A stretch of DNA of 64,000 nucleotides from Oscarella lobularis (GCF_947507565.1 NC_089194.1:1-64000); one strand, 5' to 3'; shown: positions 1 through 11,600, counted from the stretch's first letter. Numbers and translations are program-made. Notes: a model not told the origin generated them from the sequence alone.

Positions 1-800
1 ACCCTAACCCTAACCCTAACCCTAACCCTAACCCTAACCCTAACCCTAACCCTAACCCTAACCCTAACCCTAACCCTAACCCTAACCCTAACCCTAACCC
101 TAACCCTAACCCTAACCCTAACCCTAACCCTAACCCTAACCCTAACCCTAACCCTAACCCTAACCCTAACCCTAACCCTAACCCTAACCCTAACCCTAAC
201 CCTAACCCTAACCCTAACCCTAACCCTAACCCTAACCCTAACCCTAACCCTAACCCTAACCCTAACCCTAACCCTAACCCTAACCCTAACCCTAACCCTA
301 ACCCTAACCCTAACCCTAACCCTAACCCTAACCCTAACCCTAACCCTAACCCTAACCCTAACCCTAACCCTAACCCTAACCCTAACCCTAACCCTAACCC
401 TAACCCTAACCCTAACCCTAACCCTAACCCTAACCCTAACCCTAACCCTAACCCTAACCCTAACCCTAACCCTAACCCTAACCCTAACCCTAACCCTAAC
501 CCTAACCCTAACCCTAACCCTAACCCTAACCCTAACCCTAACCCTAACCCTAACCCTAACCCTAACCCTAACCCTAACCCTAACCCTAACCCTAACCCTA
601 ACCCTAACCCTAACCCTAACCCTAACCCTAACCCTAACCCTAACCCTAACCCTAACCCTAACCCTAACCCTAACCCTAACCCTAACCCTAACCCTAACCC
701 TAACCCTAACCCTAACCCTAACCCTAACCCTAACCCCTAACCCTAACCCTAACCCTAACCCTAACCCTAACCCTAACCCTAACCCTAACCCTAACCCTTA
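1..800. repeat. Terminal telomere repeat tract (CCCTAA)n
   Basis: About 132 head-to-tail CCCTAA units, perfect except for one extra C (CCCCTAA) near 735 that shifts the phase. The C-rich strand reads 5'->3' from base 1, so this is a left chromosome end and the G-rich TTAGGG strand runs 3' outward. The tract fuses directly to satellite through CCCTTAGCGCA. Such purity over 0.8 kb fits a telomerase-maintained terminus. Confidence 0.98.
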
Positions 801-2166
801 GCGCAGACACCATTTTCAAAAACACTTTAAATACCGGACCCCAAACAACCACATTATGACGTCACATTTTAAAAATTCTCTAAATTTCGTTTTCCTTTAG
901 CGCACTTGCCTTTCCCGTAAGAAATTTTTAGCGCACTCACCACTTTCAAGAAGACTTTAAATACCGAACCACAACCAACCACTTTATGACGTCAGATTTT
1001 GAAATTTTTTTTAATTTTGTTTCCCTTTAGCGCACTTGCCTTTCCCTTGAGAAATTCTTAGCGCACTCACCACTTTCAAAAAGACTTTAAATACCGGACC
1101 ACAACCAACCACTTTATGACGTCAGATTTCAAAAATTCTTTTTATTTTGTTTCCCCTTAGCGCACTTGCCTTTCCCGTGACAAATTCTTAGCGCACTCAC
1201 CACTTTCAAAAAGACTTTAAATACCGGACCACACCCAACCGTTTTATGACGTCAGATTTTGAAAATTTCTTTCATTTTGTTTTCCCTTAGCGCACTTGCC
1301 TTTCCCGTGACAAATTCTTGGCGCACTCACCACTTTCAAAAAGACTTTAAATACCGGACCACAACCAACCACTTTATGACGTCAGATTTCAAAAATTCTT
1401 TTTATTTCGTTTCCCCTTAGCGCACTTGCCTTTCCCGTGACAAATTCTTAGCGCACTCACCACTTTAAAAAAGACTTTAAATACCGGACCACACCCAACC
1501 ACTTTATGACGTCAGATTTTGAAAATTCCTTTCATTTCGTTTTCCCTTAGCGCACTTGCCTTTCCCGTGACAAATTCTTAGCGCACTCACCACTTTCAAA
1601 AAGACTTTAAATACCGCACCACACTCAACCACTTTATGACGTCAGATTTCAAAAATTCTCTTTATTTCGTTTCCCCTTAGCGCACTTGCCTTTCCCGTGA
1701 CAATTTCTTAGCGCACTCACCACTTTCAAAATGACTTTAAATACCGGACCACAACCAACCACTTTATGACGTCAGATTTTGAAAATTCTTTTTATTTCGT
1801 TTCCCCTTAGCGCACTTGCCTTTCCCGTGACAAATTCTTAGCGCACTCACCACTTTAAAAAAGACTTTAAATACCGGACCACACCCAACCACTTAATGAC
1901 GTCAGATTTTGAAAATTTTCTTTATTTCGTTTTTCCTTAGCGCATTTGCCTTTTCCGTGACAATTTTTTAGCGCACTCACCACTTTCAAAAAGACTTTAA
2001 ATACCCGACCACAACCAACCACATTATGACGTCAGATTTTAAAAATTCTCTATTTCGTTTCTCTTAGCGCACTTGCCGTTCCGTGACCAATTCTCGGCGC
2101 ACTCGTCACTTTCAAAAAGACTTTAAATACCCAACATCAACCAACCACTTTGTGACTTCACTTTTA
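801..2166. repeat. Subtelomeric 130-bp satellite, copy 1 (about 11 units)
   Basis: GCGCACTCACC-type unit starts fall at 801, 931, 1,061, 1,191, 1,321, 1,451, 1,581, 1,711, 1,841, 1,971 and 2,097, an exact 130-bp period except for the last unit. Each unit carries two TTAGCGCACT motifs, a CTTTAAATACC box and, in the first ten, TGACGTCA. Outer units (first and last) are the most divergent, as is usual for array edges. There is no coding potential. Confidence 0.95.
857..2034 (-). promoter_or_regulatory. Array of ten perfect CRE sites, one per satellite unit
   Basis: TGACGTCA, the full CREB/ATF palindrome, occurs at 857, 987, 1,117, 1,247, 1,377, 1,507, 1,637, 1,767, 1,897 and 2,027. On the minus strand each is followed about 30 bp later by TATTTAAAG (TATA-like) and then by GTGAGTGCG, which resembles a 5' splice donor. 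The orientation would drive transcription toward the telomere. Promoter function is inferred from motif order only. Confidence 0.4.
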
Positions 2167-2450
2167 AAGAAACCACTTTTGCCTAACAACTACAATATAA
2201 ATTTTTAAATCACTTATAACTAAAAGGGTTTACAAGCAATTTCTTTAAAAACGGCCACTCACCCAAAAAAAATCACCCAAAAAAGTGACTTTACAAAAAC
2301 CTTCATAACTTCTTTATACTAAATAATTTGCACAGCAAATATAGGATCAATCGAAAGCTTATTAAATTTCCTTTTAAATGATGCTATGCATGACGTCATA
2401 CGTTCAATATTTAAGGAGTTATTAAGGGTCACCCAAGTGGGTACACCTTT
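2167..2450. other. Subtelomeric AT-rich spacer, copy 1
   Basis: About 284 bp of single-copy-looking, AT-rich DNA between satellite and interstitial telomere. It contains another perfect TGACGTCA at 2,391-2,398 inside ATGCATGACGTCATACG, and ends in AAGTGGGTACACCTTTTAACCC, where the telomere repeat begins. No gene seen. Confidence 0.75.
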
Positions 2451-2585
2451 TAACCCTAACCCTAACCCTAACCCTAACCCTAACCCTAACCCTAACCCTA
2501 ACCCTAACCCTAACCCTAACCCTAACCCTAACCCTAACCCTAACCCTAACCCTAACCCTAACCCTAACCCTAACCCTAACCCTTA
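2451..2585. repeat. Interstitial telomere tract, about 22 CCCTAA units
   Basis: Perfect CCCTAA repeats in the same orientation as the chromosome end, joined on the left to the spacer (TTTTAACCC) and on the right to satellite through the same CCCTTAGCGCA junction as at 795-805. The same orientation and identical right junction point to tandem duplication or addition of a telomere-bearing unit, not head-to-head chromosome fusion. Confidence 0.97.
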
Positions 2586-3951
2586 GCGCAGACACCATTT
2601 TCAAAAACACTTTAAATACCGGACCCCAAACAACCACATTATGACGTCACATTTTAAAAATTCTCTAAATTTCGTTTTCCTTTAGCGCACTTGCCTTTCC
2701 CGTAAGAAATTTTTAGCGCACTCACCACTTTCAAGAAGACTTTAAATACCGAACCACAACCAACCACTTTATGACGTCAGATTTTGAAATTTTTTTTAAT
2801 TTTGTTTCCCTTTAGCGCACTTGCCTTTCCCTTGAGAAATTCTTAGCGCACTCACCACTTTCAAAAAGACTTTAAATACCGGACCACAACCAACCACTTT
2901 ATGACGTCAGATTTCAAAAATTCTTTTTATTTTGTTTCCCCTTAGCGCACTTGCCTTTCCCGTGACAAATTCTTAGCGCACTCACCACTTTCAAAAAGAC
3001 TTTAAATACCGGACCACACCCAACCGTTTTATGACGTCAGATTTTGAAAATTTCTTTCATTTTGTTTTCCCTTAGCGCACTTGCCTTTCCCGTGACAAAT
3101 TCTTGGCGCACTCACCACTTTCAAAAAGACTTTAAATACCGGACCACAACCAACCACTTTATGACGTCAGATTTCAAAAATTCTTTTTATTTCGTTTCCC
3201 CTTAGCGCACTTGCCTTTCCCGTGACAAATTCTTAGCGCACTCACCACTTTAAAAAAGACTTTAAATACCGGACCACACCCAACCACTTTATGACGTCAG
3301 ATTTTGAAAATTCCTTTCATTTCGTTTTCCCTTAGCGCACTTGCCTTTCCCGTGACAAATTCTTAGCGCACTCACCACTTTCAAAAAGACTTTAAATACC
3401 GCACCACACTCAACCACTTTATGACGTCAGATTTCAAAAATTCTCTTTATTTCGTTTCCCCTTAGCGCACTTGCCTTTCCCGTGACAATTTCTTAGCGCA
3501 CTCACCACTTTCAAAATGACTTTAAATACCGGACCACAACCAACCACTTTATGACGTCAGATTTTGAAAATTCTTTTTATTTCGTTTCCCCTTAGCGCAC
3601 TTGCCTTTCCCGTGACAAATTCTTAGCGCACTCACCACTTTAAAAAAGACTTTAAATACCGGACCACACCCAACCACTTAATGACGTCAGATTTTGAAAA
3701 TTTTCTTTATTTCGTTTTTCCTTAGCGCATTTGCCTTTTCCGTGACAATTTTTTAGCGCACTCACCACTTTCAAAAAGACTTTAAATACCCGACCACAAC
3801 CAACCACATTATGACGTCAGATTTTAAAAATTCTCTATTTCGTTTCTCTTAGCGCACTTGCCGTTCCGTGACCAATTCTCGGCGCACTCGTCACTTTCAA
3901 AAAGACTTTAAATACCCAACATCAACCAACCACTTTGTGACTTCACTTTTA
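2586..3951. repeat. Subtelomeric 130-bp satellite, copy 2
   Basis: Same eleven units as 801-2,166, shifted by 1,785 bp, with the same unit-specific variants in the same order. This is a duplicated block, not independent expansion of the array. Confidence 0.95.
2642..3819 (-). promoter_or_regulatory. Second array of ten perfect CRE sites
   Basis: The TGACGTCA octamers of copy 1 recur at 2,642 and every 130 bp to 3,812, with the same minus-strand TATTTAAAG boxes downstream. A further CRE lies in the spacer at 4,176-4,183. With copy 1 this makes 22 perfect CREs in 4.2 kb, against well under one expected by chance. Confidence 0.4.
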
Positions 3952-4235
3952 AAGAAACCACTTTTGCCTAACAACTACAATATAAATTTTTAAATCACTT
4001 ATAACTAAAAGGGTTTACAAGCAATTTCTTTAAAAACGGCCACTCACCCAAAAAAAATCACCCAAAAAAGTGACTTTACAAAAACCTTCATAACTTCTTT
4101 ATACTAAATAATTTGCACAGCAAATATAGGATCAATCGAAAGCTTATTAAATTTCCTTTTAAATGATGCTATGCATGACGTCATACGTTCAATATTTAAG
4201 GAGTTATTAAGGGTCACCCAAGTGGGTACACCTTT
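3952..4235. other. Subtelomeric AT-rich spacer, copy 2
   Basis: Same sequence as 2,167-2,450. It ends at the same TTTTAACCC junction but is followed by only about four CCCTAA units before unique sequence. No gene seen. Confidence 0.75.
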
Positions 4236-4257
4236 TAACCCTAACCCTAACCCTAAC
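4236..4257. repeat. Short interstitial telomere remnant
   Basis: Roughly 3.5 CCCTAA units between spacer copy 2 and low-copy DNA (CCCTAACGGACAAACTG). It marks the inner edge of the duplicated terminal block. A second degenerate telomere word, AAACCCTAACCC, occurs at about 5,283. Confidence 0.9.
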
Positions 4258-4360
4258 GGACAAACTGCCAGAGAGTACAAAACCTGAAATCTCACTCGCA
4301 CGTGTCCGATTGCTGTACGAGCCCTTGCTCCAGTCCCTCTCGGTCAAATTTTGCCATATG

Positions 4361-4394
4361 TGACGTCACCATTCTAAAAAAACTCATATAAAAA
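4361..4394 (+). promoter_or_regulatory. CRE followed by TATA-like box, plus strand
   Basis: TGACGTCA at 4,361-4,368 is followed 18 bp later by TATAAAAA at 4,387-4,394. This is a plausible core-promoter layout pointing right, away from the telomere. No downstream open frame or splice pattern confirms it. Confidence 0.25.
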
Positions 4395-4645
4395 GGTTGG
4401 AATAACATTTAAAATTCTTGCCTTGCACCACTCTTGCAAAAACTCGCATATCTTCCGAAATTCTGGTTCGTTTCCGTCCGGTCTTGCACTGATGGATAGA
4501 GCATTGTCCATTCTATCGGTGAAAAAAATTTTGGTCTAATTAGATTAAAGTTTGGGACATAAACGGACGCCCGGAAGCTGAACGTGCGCTAGCGGCAGAC
4601 CCAAATTAGGGTCTACTTCACCAAGGCGTAATTCCTAAACTATTG

Positions 4646-4660
4646 GTTGCCATGGGAAAC
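4646..4660. promoter_or_regulatory. RFX X-box-like palindrome
   Basis: GTTGCCATGGGAAAC matches the RFX-factor X-box (two GTTGCC-type half sites around AT) with one inserted base in the right arm. A similar palindrome follows the promoter/first-exon module at 51.5 kb (site at 50,524), which suggests a shared position in this family. Confidence 0.35.
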
Positions 4661-4977
4661 CGCTTACACCGGTCGAAAGACTACATCATGGACTCTGACT
4701 CCACCAAAATCGAATGGAGTCGGAGTACCCACGACGGAATGGCACGCTTTCGAAGATTCGGAAAAAGAGTCACTCGCGCGCACTCAAAAAGCCTCGAATA
4801 ACAAATTCGAAACGCTTTTTCGAAAGGAAACGGTCTACCGAACACTTTTCTGACCGTCTCTAATCGTTCGAGCAGCAAACGGGGCCGATAGAACGTGCTT
4901 TTCGATCGCGATCGATCGCGATTTTGGGAAGAACGCGCCCATTTCACTTCTAAGAGTACAAACTTACCTTTTGAAGT

Positions 4978-5050
4978 CCTCCGGTTGTGTTTCGAATTTC
5001 GATTCCGACGCGGGAGAAGCCGTTCAGGTCTCATGAGGCAGTTCTTCGCT
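4978..5050 (-). ncRNA. Candidate first exon of telomere-directed transcript (locus L0)
   Basis: On the minus strand, the E-box/NRF-1 pair at 5,053-5,071 is followed by a roughly 73-nt segment ending in CTTCAAAAG and then a consensus donor, GTAAGTTTG, at 4,977. The other promoter modules in this window have the same layout: a CACGTG, a short CpG-rich exon, then GTAAGT or GTGAGT. A 124-codon minus-strand open frame (4,681-5,055) runs through the donor without known domains, so it is probably incidental. Transcription would go toward the telomere, with satellites and CCCTAA downstream. The acceptor site, the end of the unit and its expression are unknown. Confidence 0.3.
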
Positions 5051-5052
5051 GT

Positions 5053-5071
5053 CACGTGTTGCGCATGCGCA
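5053..5071 (-). promoter_or_regulatory. E-box plus perfect NRF-1-type site (promoter of L0)
   Basis: CACGTG at 5,053-5,058 sits next to TGCGCATGCGCA at 5,060-5,071, a perfect 12-bp NRF-1-type palindrome. In metazoa, clustered NRF-1 and bHLH-ZIP sites mark CpG-island promoters. No TATA box is evident. This is the promoter-like element of this class closest to the telomere. Confidence 0.5.
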
Positions 5072-5616
5072 CAGTGACTGGATATTAAGCAATATTGTCC
5101 AAATTTATAACGAACAATATTACTGAGCCTTTATTATTAATTGGACGAGATTTCCAATTGCCATGGCGACACACGGACACAGAAATTGAGGCAATAGAGT
5201 CCTGGACCCTGTTTTCTCACATTGAATGAGAACATGGAAACCAGTCTCTGTACATTCTCATCGTTCTGTCCTAACCCGTGCAAACCCTAACCCTTGAACC
5301 CAGTATAGGCAGGGACATTGATTCCCAGCCTTGTTCAAGGCAATATTGTACCACTTTGTTCCTCTGATTCAAAATAGAATAAGGAACAAGCGGTCCACTG
5401 TCGAGTAAACCACATAGAGACTCAATATTGACTCTAGACGATGTGACGGGTGTTTTCCAACGACCGTGTTTGGATACTGGATCGCTCACGTGACATATGG
5501 GTACTCGGCTATCGACTGGCACCGTGAGAGGATTGATAACTCCTGGGCTCTAGCATTAGCGATGGGGGGACTCGTCCTTGCTGTCTACTTTTGTTATTCC
5601 CTACATGGTGTAACCC
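5072..5616. other. Low-copy DNA between L0 promoter and minisatellite
   Basis: No gene seen. It contains an AATATTGT/ACAATATT inverted repeat near 5,091-5,125, an X-box-like TTGCCATGGCGAC at 5,158-5,170, another CACGTG (within TCACGTGA) at 5,487-5,492, and a degenerate telomere word near 5,283. The minisatellite begins at 5,617 after GTGTAACCCTAAGCC. Confidence 0.55.
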
Positions 5617-8600
5617 TAAGCCGGCAGGCGGTGTAGATATTCTGGCAGGCGGTGTAAGTACTCCGCCTCCAGGCGGTGTATATATTCTGGCAGGCGGTGT
5701 ACGTACTCCGCCAGCAGGCGGTGTATATATTCCGGCAAGCGGTGTATATATTCAGGAAAGCGGTGTACGTACTCCGCCAGCAGGCGGAGTAGATATTTTA
5801 GCAGGCTGTGTACGTACTTCGCTGGCAGGCGGTGTATATATTCTGGCAGGCGGTGTACGTACTCCGCAGGCAGGCGGTGTATATATTCCGGCAAGCTGCG
5901 TACGTACTCCGCCGGCAGGCATTGTACGTACTCCGCCGGCATTTGATGTACGTACTCCGCCGGCAGGAGGTGTATATAATCTGGCAGGCGATGTATATAT
6001 TCTGGCAGGCGGTGTACGTACTCTGCCGCCAGGCGGTGTACGTACTCCGCCGGCAGGCGGCGTAGATATTCCGGCAGGCGGCGTATATATTCCGGCAAGT
6101 GGTGTACGTACTCCGCCAGAGGGCGGTGTAGATATTCTGGCAGGCGGTGTATTCTGGGAGGCGGTGTATATATTCCGGCAGGCTGTGTACCTACTCCGCC
6201 AGCAGGCGGTGTATATATTCCGGAAAGCGGTGTACGTACTCCGCCAGAAGGCGGTGTGGATAATCTGGCAGGCGGTGTAAGTACTCCGCCAGCAGGCGGT
6301 GTATGTATTCCGGCAGGCGGTGTAGATATTCTGGCGGGCGGTGTACGTACTCCGCCAGCAGGCGGTGTATATATTCTTGCAGGCTGTGTATTCCGGCAGA
6401 CGGTGTATATATTCCGGCAGGCGGTGTACGCACTCCGCCAGAGGCGGTGTATATATTCCGGCAGGCGGTGTATTCCGGCAGGCGGTGTAGATATTCTGGC
6501 AGGCGGTGTAAGTACTCGGCCAGCAGCCGGTGTATATTTTCCGGCAGGCGGTTTATTCCGGCAGGCGGTGTATATATTCTGGCAGGCGGTGTATATATTC
6601 TGGCAAGCGGGGTACGTACTCCGCCGGCAGGCGGTGTATATATTCCGGCAAGCGGTGTATATATTCCGGCAGGCGGTGTATATATTCCGGCAGGCGGTGT
6701 ACGTACTCCGCCGGCAGGCGGTGTATATATTCCGGCAAGCGTTGTAACTACTCAGCCAGCAGGCTGTGTATATATTCCGGCAGGCGGTGTACGTACTCCT
6801 CCAGCAGGCGGTGTATATATTCTGGCAGGCGGGGTACGTACTCCGCCGGCAGGCGGTGTATATATTCCGGCAAGCGGTGTATATATTCGGGCAGGCGGTG
6901 TATATATTCCGGCAGGCGGTGTATATATTCCGGAAAGCGGTGTACGTACCCCGCCGGCAGGCGGTGTATATATACCGGCATGCGGTGTATATATTCCGCC
7001 AGGCGGTGTATATATTAAGGCAGGCGGTGTATATATTCTGGCAGGCGGTGTAAGTACTCAGCCAGCAGGCGGTGTATTTTTTCCGGCAAGCGGTGTACGT
7101 ACTCCGCCAGCAGGCGGTGTAGATATTCTGGCAGGCGGTGTACGTACTCCGCCGGCAGGCGGTGTATATATTCCGGCAAGCGGTGTATATATTCGGGCAG
7201 GCGGCGTATATATTCTGGCAGGCGGTGTACTTACTCCGCGGGCAGGCGGTGTATATATTCTCGCAGGCGGTGTACGTACTCCGCCAGCAGGCGGTGTATA
7301 TATTCCGGCAAGCGGTGTATATATTCAGGAAAGCGGTGTACGTACTCCGCCAGCAGGCGGAGTAGATGTTTTAGCAGGCTGTGTACGTACTTCGCTGGCA
7401 GGCGGTGTATATATTCTGGCAGGCGGTGTACGTACTCCGCAGGCAGGCGGTGTATATATTCCGGCAAGCTGCGTACGTACTCCGCCGGCAGGCATTGTAC
7501 GTACTCCGCCGGCATTCGATGTACGTACTCCGCCGGCAGGCGGTGTATATAATCTGGCAGGCGATGTATATATTCTGGCAGGCAGTGTACGTACTCTGCC
7601 GCCAGGCGGTGTACGTACTCCGCCGGCAGGCGGCGTAGATATTCCGGCAGGCGGCGTATATATTCCGGCAAGTGGTGTACGTACTCCGCCAGAGGGCGGT
7701 GTAGATATTCTGGCAGGCGGTGTATTCCGGGAGGCGGTGTATATATTCCGGAAAGCGGTGTACGTACTCCGCCAGCAGGCGGTGTGGATAATCTGGCAGG
7801 CGGTGTAAGTACTCCGCCAGCAGGCGGTGTATGTATTCCGGCAGCCGGTGTAGATATTCTGGCGGGCGGTGTACGTACTCCGCCAGCAGGCGGTGCATAT
7901 ATTCTTGCAGGCTGTGTATTCCGGCAGGCGGTGTATATATTCCGGCAGGCGGTGTACGTACTCCGCCAGAGGCGGTGTATATATTCCGGCAGGCGGTGTA
8001 TTCCGGCAGGCGGTGTAGATATTCTGGCAGGCGGTTTAAGTACTCGGGCAGCAGCCGGTGTATATTTTCCGGCAGGCGGTTTATTCCGGCAGGCGGTGTA
8101 TATATTCTGGCAGGCGGGGTACGTACTCCGCCGGCAGGCGGTGTATATATTCCGGCAAGCGGTGTATATATTCCGGCAGGCGGTGTATATATTTCGGCAG
8201 GCGGTGTATATATTCTGGCAGGCGGTGTATATATTCTGGCAGGCGGGGTACGTACTCCGCCGGCAGGCGGTGTATATATTCCGGCAAGCGGTGTATATAT
8301 TCCGGCAGGCGGTGTATATATTCCGGCAGGCGGTGTACGTACTCCGCCGGCAGGCGGTGTATATATTCCGGCAGGCGGTGTACGTACTCCGCCGGCAGGC
8401 GGTGTACGTACTCCGCCGGTAGGCGGTGTACGTACTCCGCCGGCAGGCGGTGTAGATATTCTGGCAGGCGGTGTAAGTACTCCGCCTGCAGGCGGTGTAT
8501 ATATTCTGGCAGGCGGTGTACGTACTCCGCCGGCAGGCGGTGTATATATTCCGGCAAGCGGTGTACTTACTCCGCCTGCTTACTCCGCCAGCAGGCGGTG

Positions 8601-11600
8601 TATATATTTCGGCAGGCGGTGTATATATTCCGGAAAGCGGTGTACGTACTCCGCCAGAAGGCGGAGTAGATATTTTAGCAGGCGGTGTACGTACTCCGCA
8701 GGCAGGCGGTGTATATATTCTCGCAGGCGGTGTACGTACTCCGCCCGCAGGCGGTGTATATATTCCCGCAGGAGGTGTACGCACTCTGCCGGCAGGCGGT
8801 GTATATATTCCGGCAAGCTGCGTACGTACTCCGACGGCAGGCGGTGTACGTACTCCGCCGGCAGGCGGTGTATATAATCTGGCAGCCGGTGTATATATTC
8901 TGGCAGGCGGTGTACGTACTCTGCCCGCAGGCGGTGTACGTACTCCGCCGGCAGGCGGCGTAGATATTCCTCCAGGCGGCGTATATATTCTGGCAGGCGG
9001 TGTACGTACTCCGCCGGCAGGCGGTGTATACATTCCGGCAAGCGGTGTACGTACTCCGCCAGCAGGCGGTGCAGATATTCTAACAGGCAGTTTATTCCGG
9101 CAGGCGGTGTATATATTCCGGCAGGCGGTGTACGTTCACTGCCAGAGGCGGTGTATACATTCCGGCAGGCGGTGTATTCCGGCCGGCGGTGTAGATATTC
9201 TGGCAGGCGGTGTAAGTACTCCGCCGGCAGGCGGCGTATATATTCCGGCTGGCGGTGTATATATTCTCCCAGGCGGTGTAAGTACTCCTCCAGCAGGCGG
9301 TGTAGATATTCTGGCAGGCGGTGTACGTACTCCGCCAGCAGGCGGTGTATATATTCCGGCAGGCGGTGTATATATTCCGGAAAGCGGTGTACGTACCCCG
9401 CCGGCAGGCGGTGTATATATTCCGAAAGGCGGTGTATATATTCCGGCATGCGGTGTATATATTCAGGCAGGCGGTGTATATATTCTGGCAGGCGGTGTAA
9501 GTACTCAGCCAGCAGGTGGTGTATATTTTCCGGCAAGCGGTGTATATATTCCGGCAGGCGGTGTATATATTCCGGCAGGCGGTGTATATATTCTGGGAGG
9601 CAGTGTACGTACTCCTCCAGCAGGCGGTGCATATATTCCGTCAAGTGGTGCACGTACACCGCCAGCAGGCGGTGTACATATTCTGGCAGGCGGTGTAGAT
9701 ATTTTGGCAGGCGGTGTAGATATTCCGGTAGGCGGTGAACGTACTCAACCAGCAGGCGGTGTATATATTCCGCCAAGCGGTGTAGATATTTTGGAAGGCG
9801 GTGTATATATTCTGGCAGGCGGTGTACGTACTCCGCCGGCAGTATATTCCGGAAAACGGTGTATATATTCCGGAAGGCAGTGTACGTACTCCGCCGGAAG
9901 GCGGTGTATATATACCCGCAGGCGTGTACGTGCTCCGCCGGCAGGCGGTGTATATACTCCGGAGAGCGGTGTACATATTCCGGAAGGCAGTGTACGTAGT
10001 CCGCCGGAGGGCTTTGTATATATTCCGGCAAGCGGGGTATATATTACGGCAAGCAGTGTACGTACTTCGCCGGCAGGCGGTGTATATATTACGGCAGGCG
10101 GTGTACGTACTCCGCCGGCAGGCGGTGTATATATTCCGGCAGGCGGTGTACGTACTCCGCCGGCAGGCGGTGTAGATATTCTGGCAGGCGGTGTAAGTAC
10201 TCCGCCTGCAGGCGGTGTATATATTCTGGCAAGCGGTGTACGTACTCCGCCGGCAGGCGGTGTATATATTCCGGCAAGCGGTGTACTTACTCCGCCTGCT
10301 TACTCCGCCAGCAGGCGGTGTATATATTCCGGCAGGCGGTGTATATATTCCGGAAAGCGGTGTACGTACTCCGCCAGAAGGCGGAGTAGATATTTTAGCA
10401 GGCGGTGTACGTACTCCGCAGGCAGGCGGTGTATATATTCTCGCAGGCGGTGTACGTACTCCGCCCGCAGGCGGTGTATATATTCCCGCAGGAGGTGTAC
10501 GTACTCCGGCGGCAGGCGGTGTATATATTCCGGCAAGCTGCGTACGTACTCCGACGGCAGGCGGTGTATATATTCCGGCAGGCGGTGTATATATTCCGGC
10601 AGGCGGTGTATATATTCAGGCAGGCTGTGTATATATTCTGGCAGGCGGTGTATATATTCAGGCAGGCGGTGTATATATTCTGGCAGGCGGTGTAAGTACT
10701 CAGCCAGCAGGTGGTGTATATTTTCCGGCAAGCGGTGTATATATTCCGGCAGGCGGTGTATATATTCCGGCAGGCGGTGTATATATTCTGGGAGGCAGTG
10801 TACGTACTCCTCCAGCAGGCGGTGCATATATTCCGTCAAGTGGTGCACGTACTCCGCAAGCAGGCGGTGTACATGATCTGGCAGGCCGTGTAGATATTTT
10901 GGCAGGCGGTGTAGATATTCCGGCAGGCGGTGTACGTACTCAACCAGCAGGCGGTGTATATATTCCGGCAAGCGGTGTTGATATTTTGGAAGGCGGTGTA
11001 TATATTCTGGCAGGCGGTGTACGTACTCCGCCGGCAGGCGGTGTATATATTCCGGAAAACGGTGTATATATTCCGGAAGGCAGTGTACGTACTCCGCCGG
11101 AAGGCGGTGTATATATACCCGCAGGCGTGTACGTACTCCGCCGGCAGGCGGTGTATATACTCCGGAGAGCGGTGTACATATTCCGGAAGGCAGTGTACGT
11201 AGTCCGCCGGAGCGTTGTGTATATATTCCGGCAAGCGGTGTATATATTACGGCAAGCAGTGTACGTACTCCGCCGGCAGGCGGTGTATATATTTCGGCAG
11301 GCGGTGTATATATTCCAGCAGGCGGTGTATACATTCCGGCAAGCGGTGTACGTACTCCGCCGGCAGGCGGTGTATATATTCCGGCAAGCGGTGTACGTAC
11401 TCCGCCGGCAGGCGGTGTATATATTCCGGCAAGCGGTGTACGTACTCCGCCGGCAGGCGGTGTATATATTCCGGCAGGCGGTGTATATATTCCGGCAGGC
11501 GTTTACGTACTCCGGCGGCAAGCGGTGTATATATTGCGGCAGGCGTGTACGTACTCCGGCGGCAAGCGGTGTATATATTCCGTCAGGCGGTGTATATATT

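Larger units (their letters stand above)
666..4257. repeat. 1,785-bp tandem duplication of telomere plus subtelomere
   Basis: The 130-bp satellite and spacer of 801-2,450 recur at 2,586-4,235 with a constant offset of 1,785 bp. All stretches I compared by eye matched exactly, including private variants such as GTTTTATGACGTCAG at 1,242 and 3,027. The repeated unit is some telomere sequence plus 1.65 kb of subtelomere. It ends in a four-unit telomere remnant at 4,236-4,257. Confidence 0.93.
4258..4977. other. Low-copy subtelomeric DNA, no clear gene
   Basis: Non-repetitive sequence, GC-richer and CpG-rich from about 4,680 rightward. Short open frames on both strands overlap each other and lack recognisable domains. 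It contains the CRE/TATA pair at 4,361-4,394 and an RFX-like palindrome at 4,646-4,660, listed separately. On the minus strand it would be the first intron or downstream part of the unit starting near 5,050. Confidence 0.5.

Noticed and set aside
2451-2585. Interstitial telomere as a head-to-head chromosome fusion
   Set aside because: A fusion would show CCCTAA meeting TTAGGG; here orientation is uniform and the junction repeats that of the true end.
2386-2586. 66-codon frame ending in Asn-Pro repeats
   Set aside because: Translation of the interstitial CCCTAA tract.
4681-5055. 124-codon minus-strand frame as a protein gene
   Set aside because: It reads straight through a consensus donor and promoter-like CpG DNA, with arginine-rich composition and no domain.
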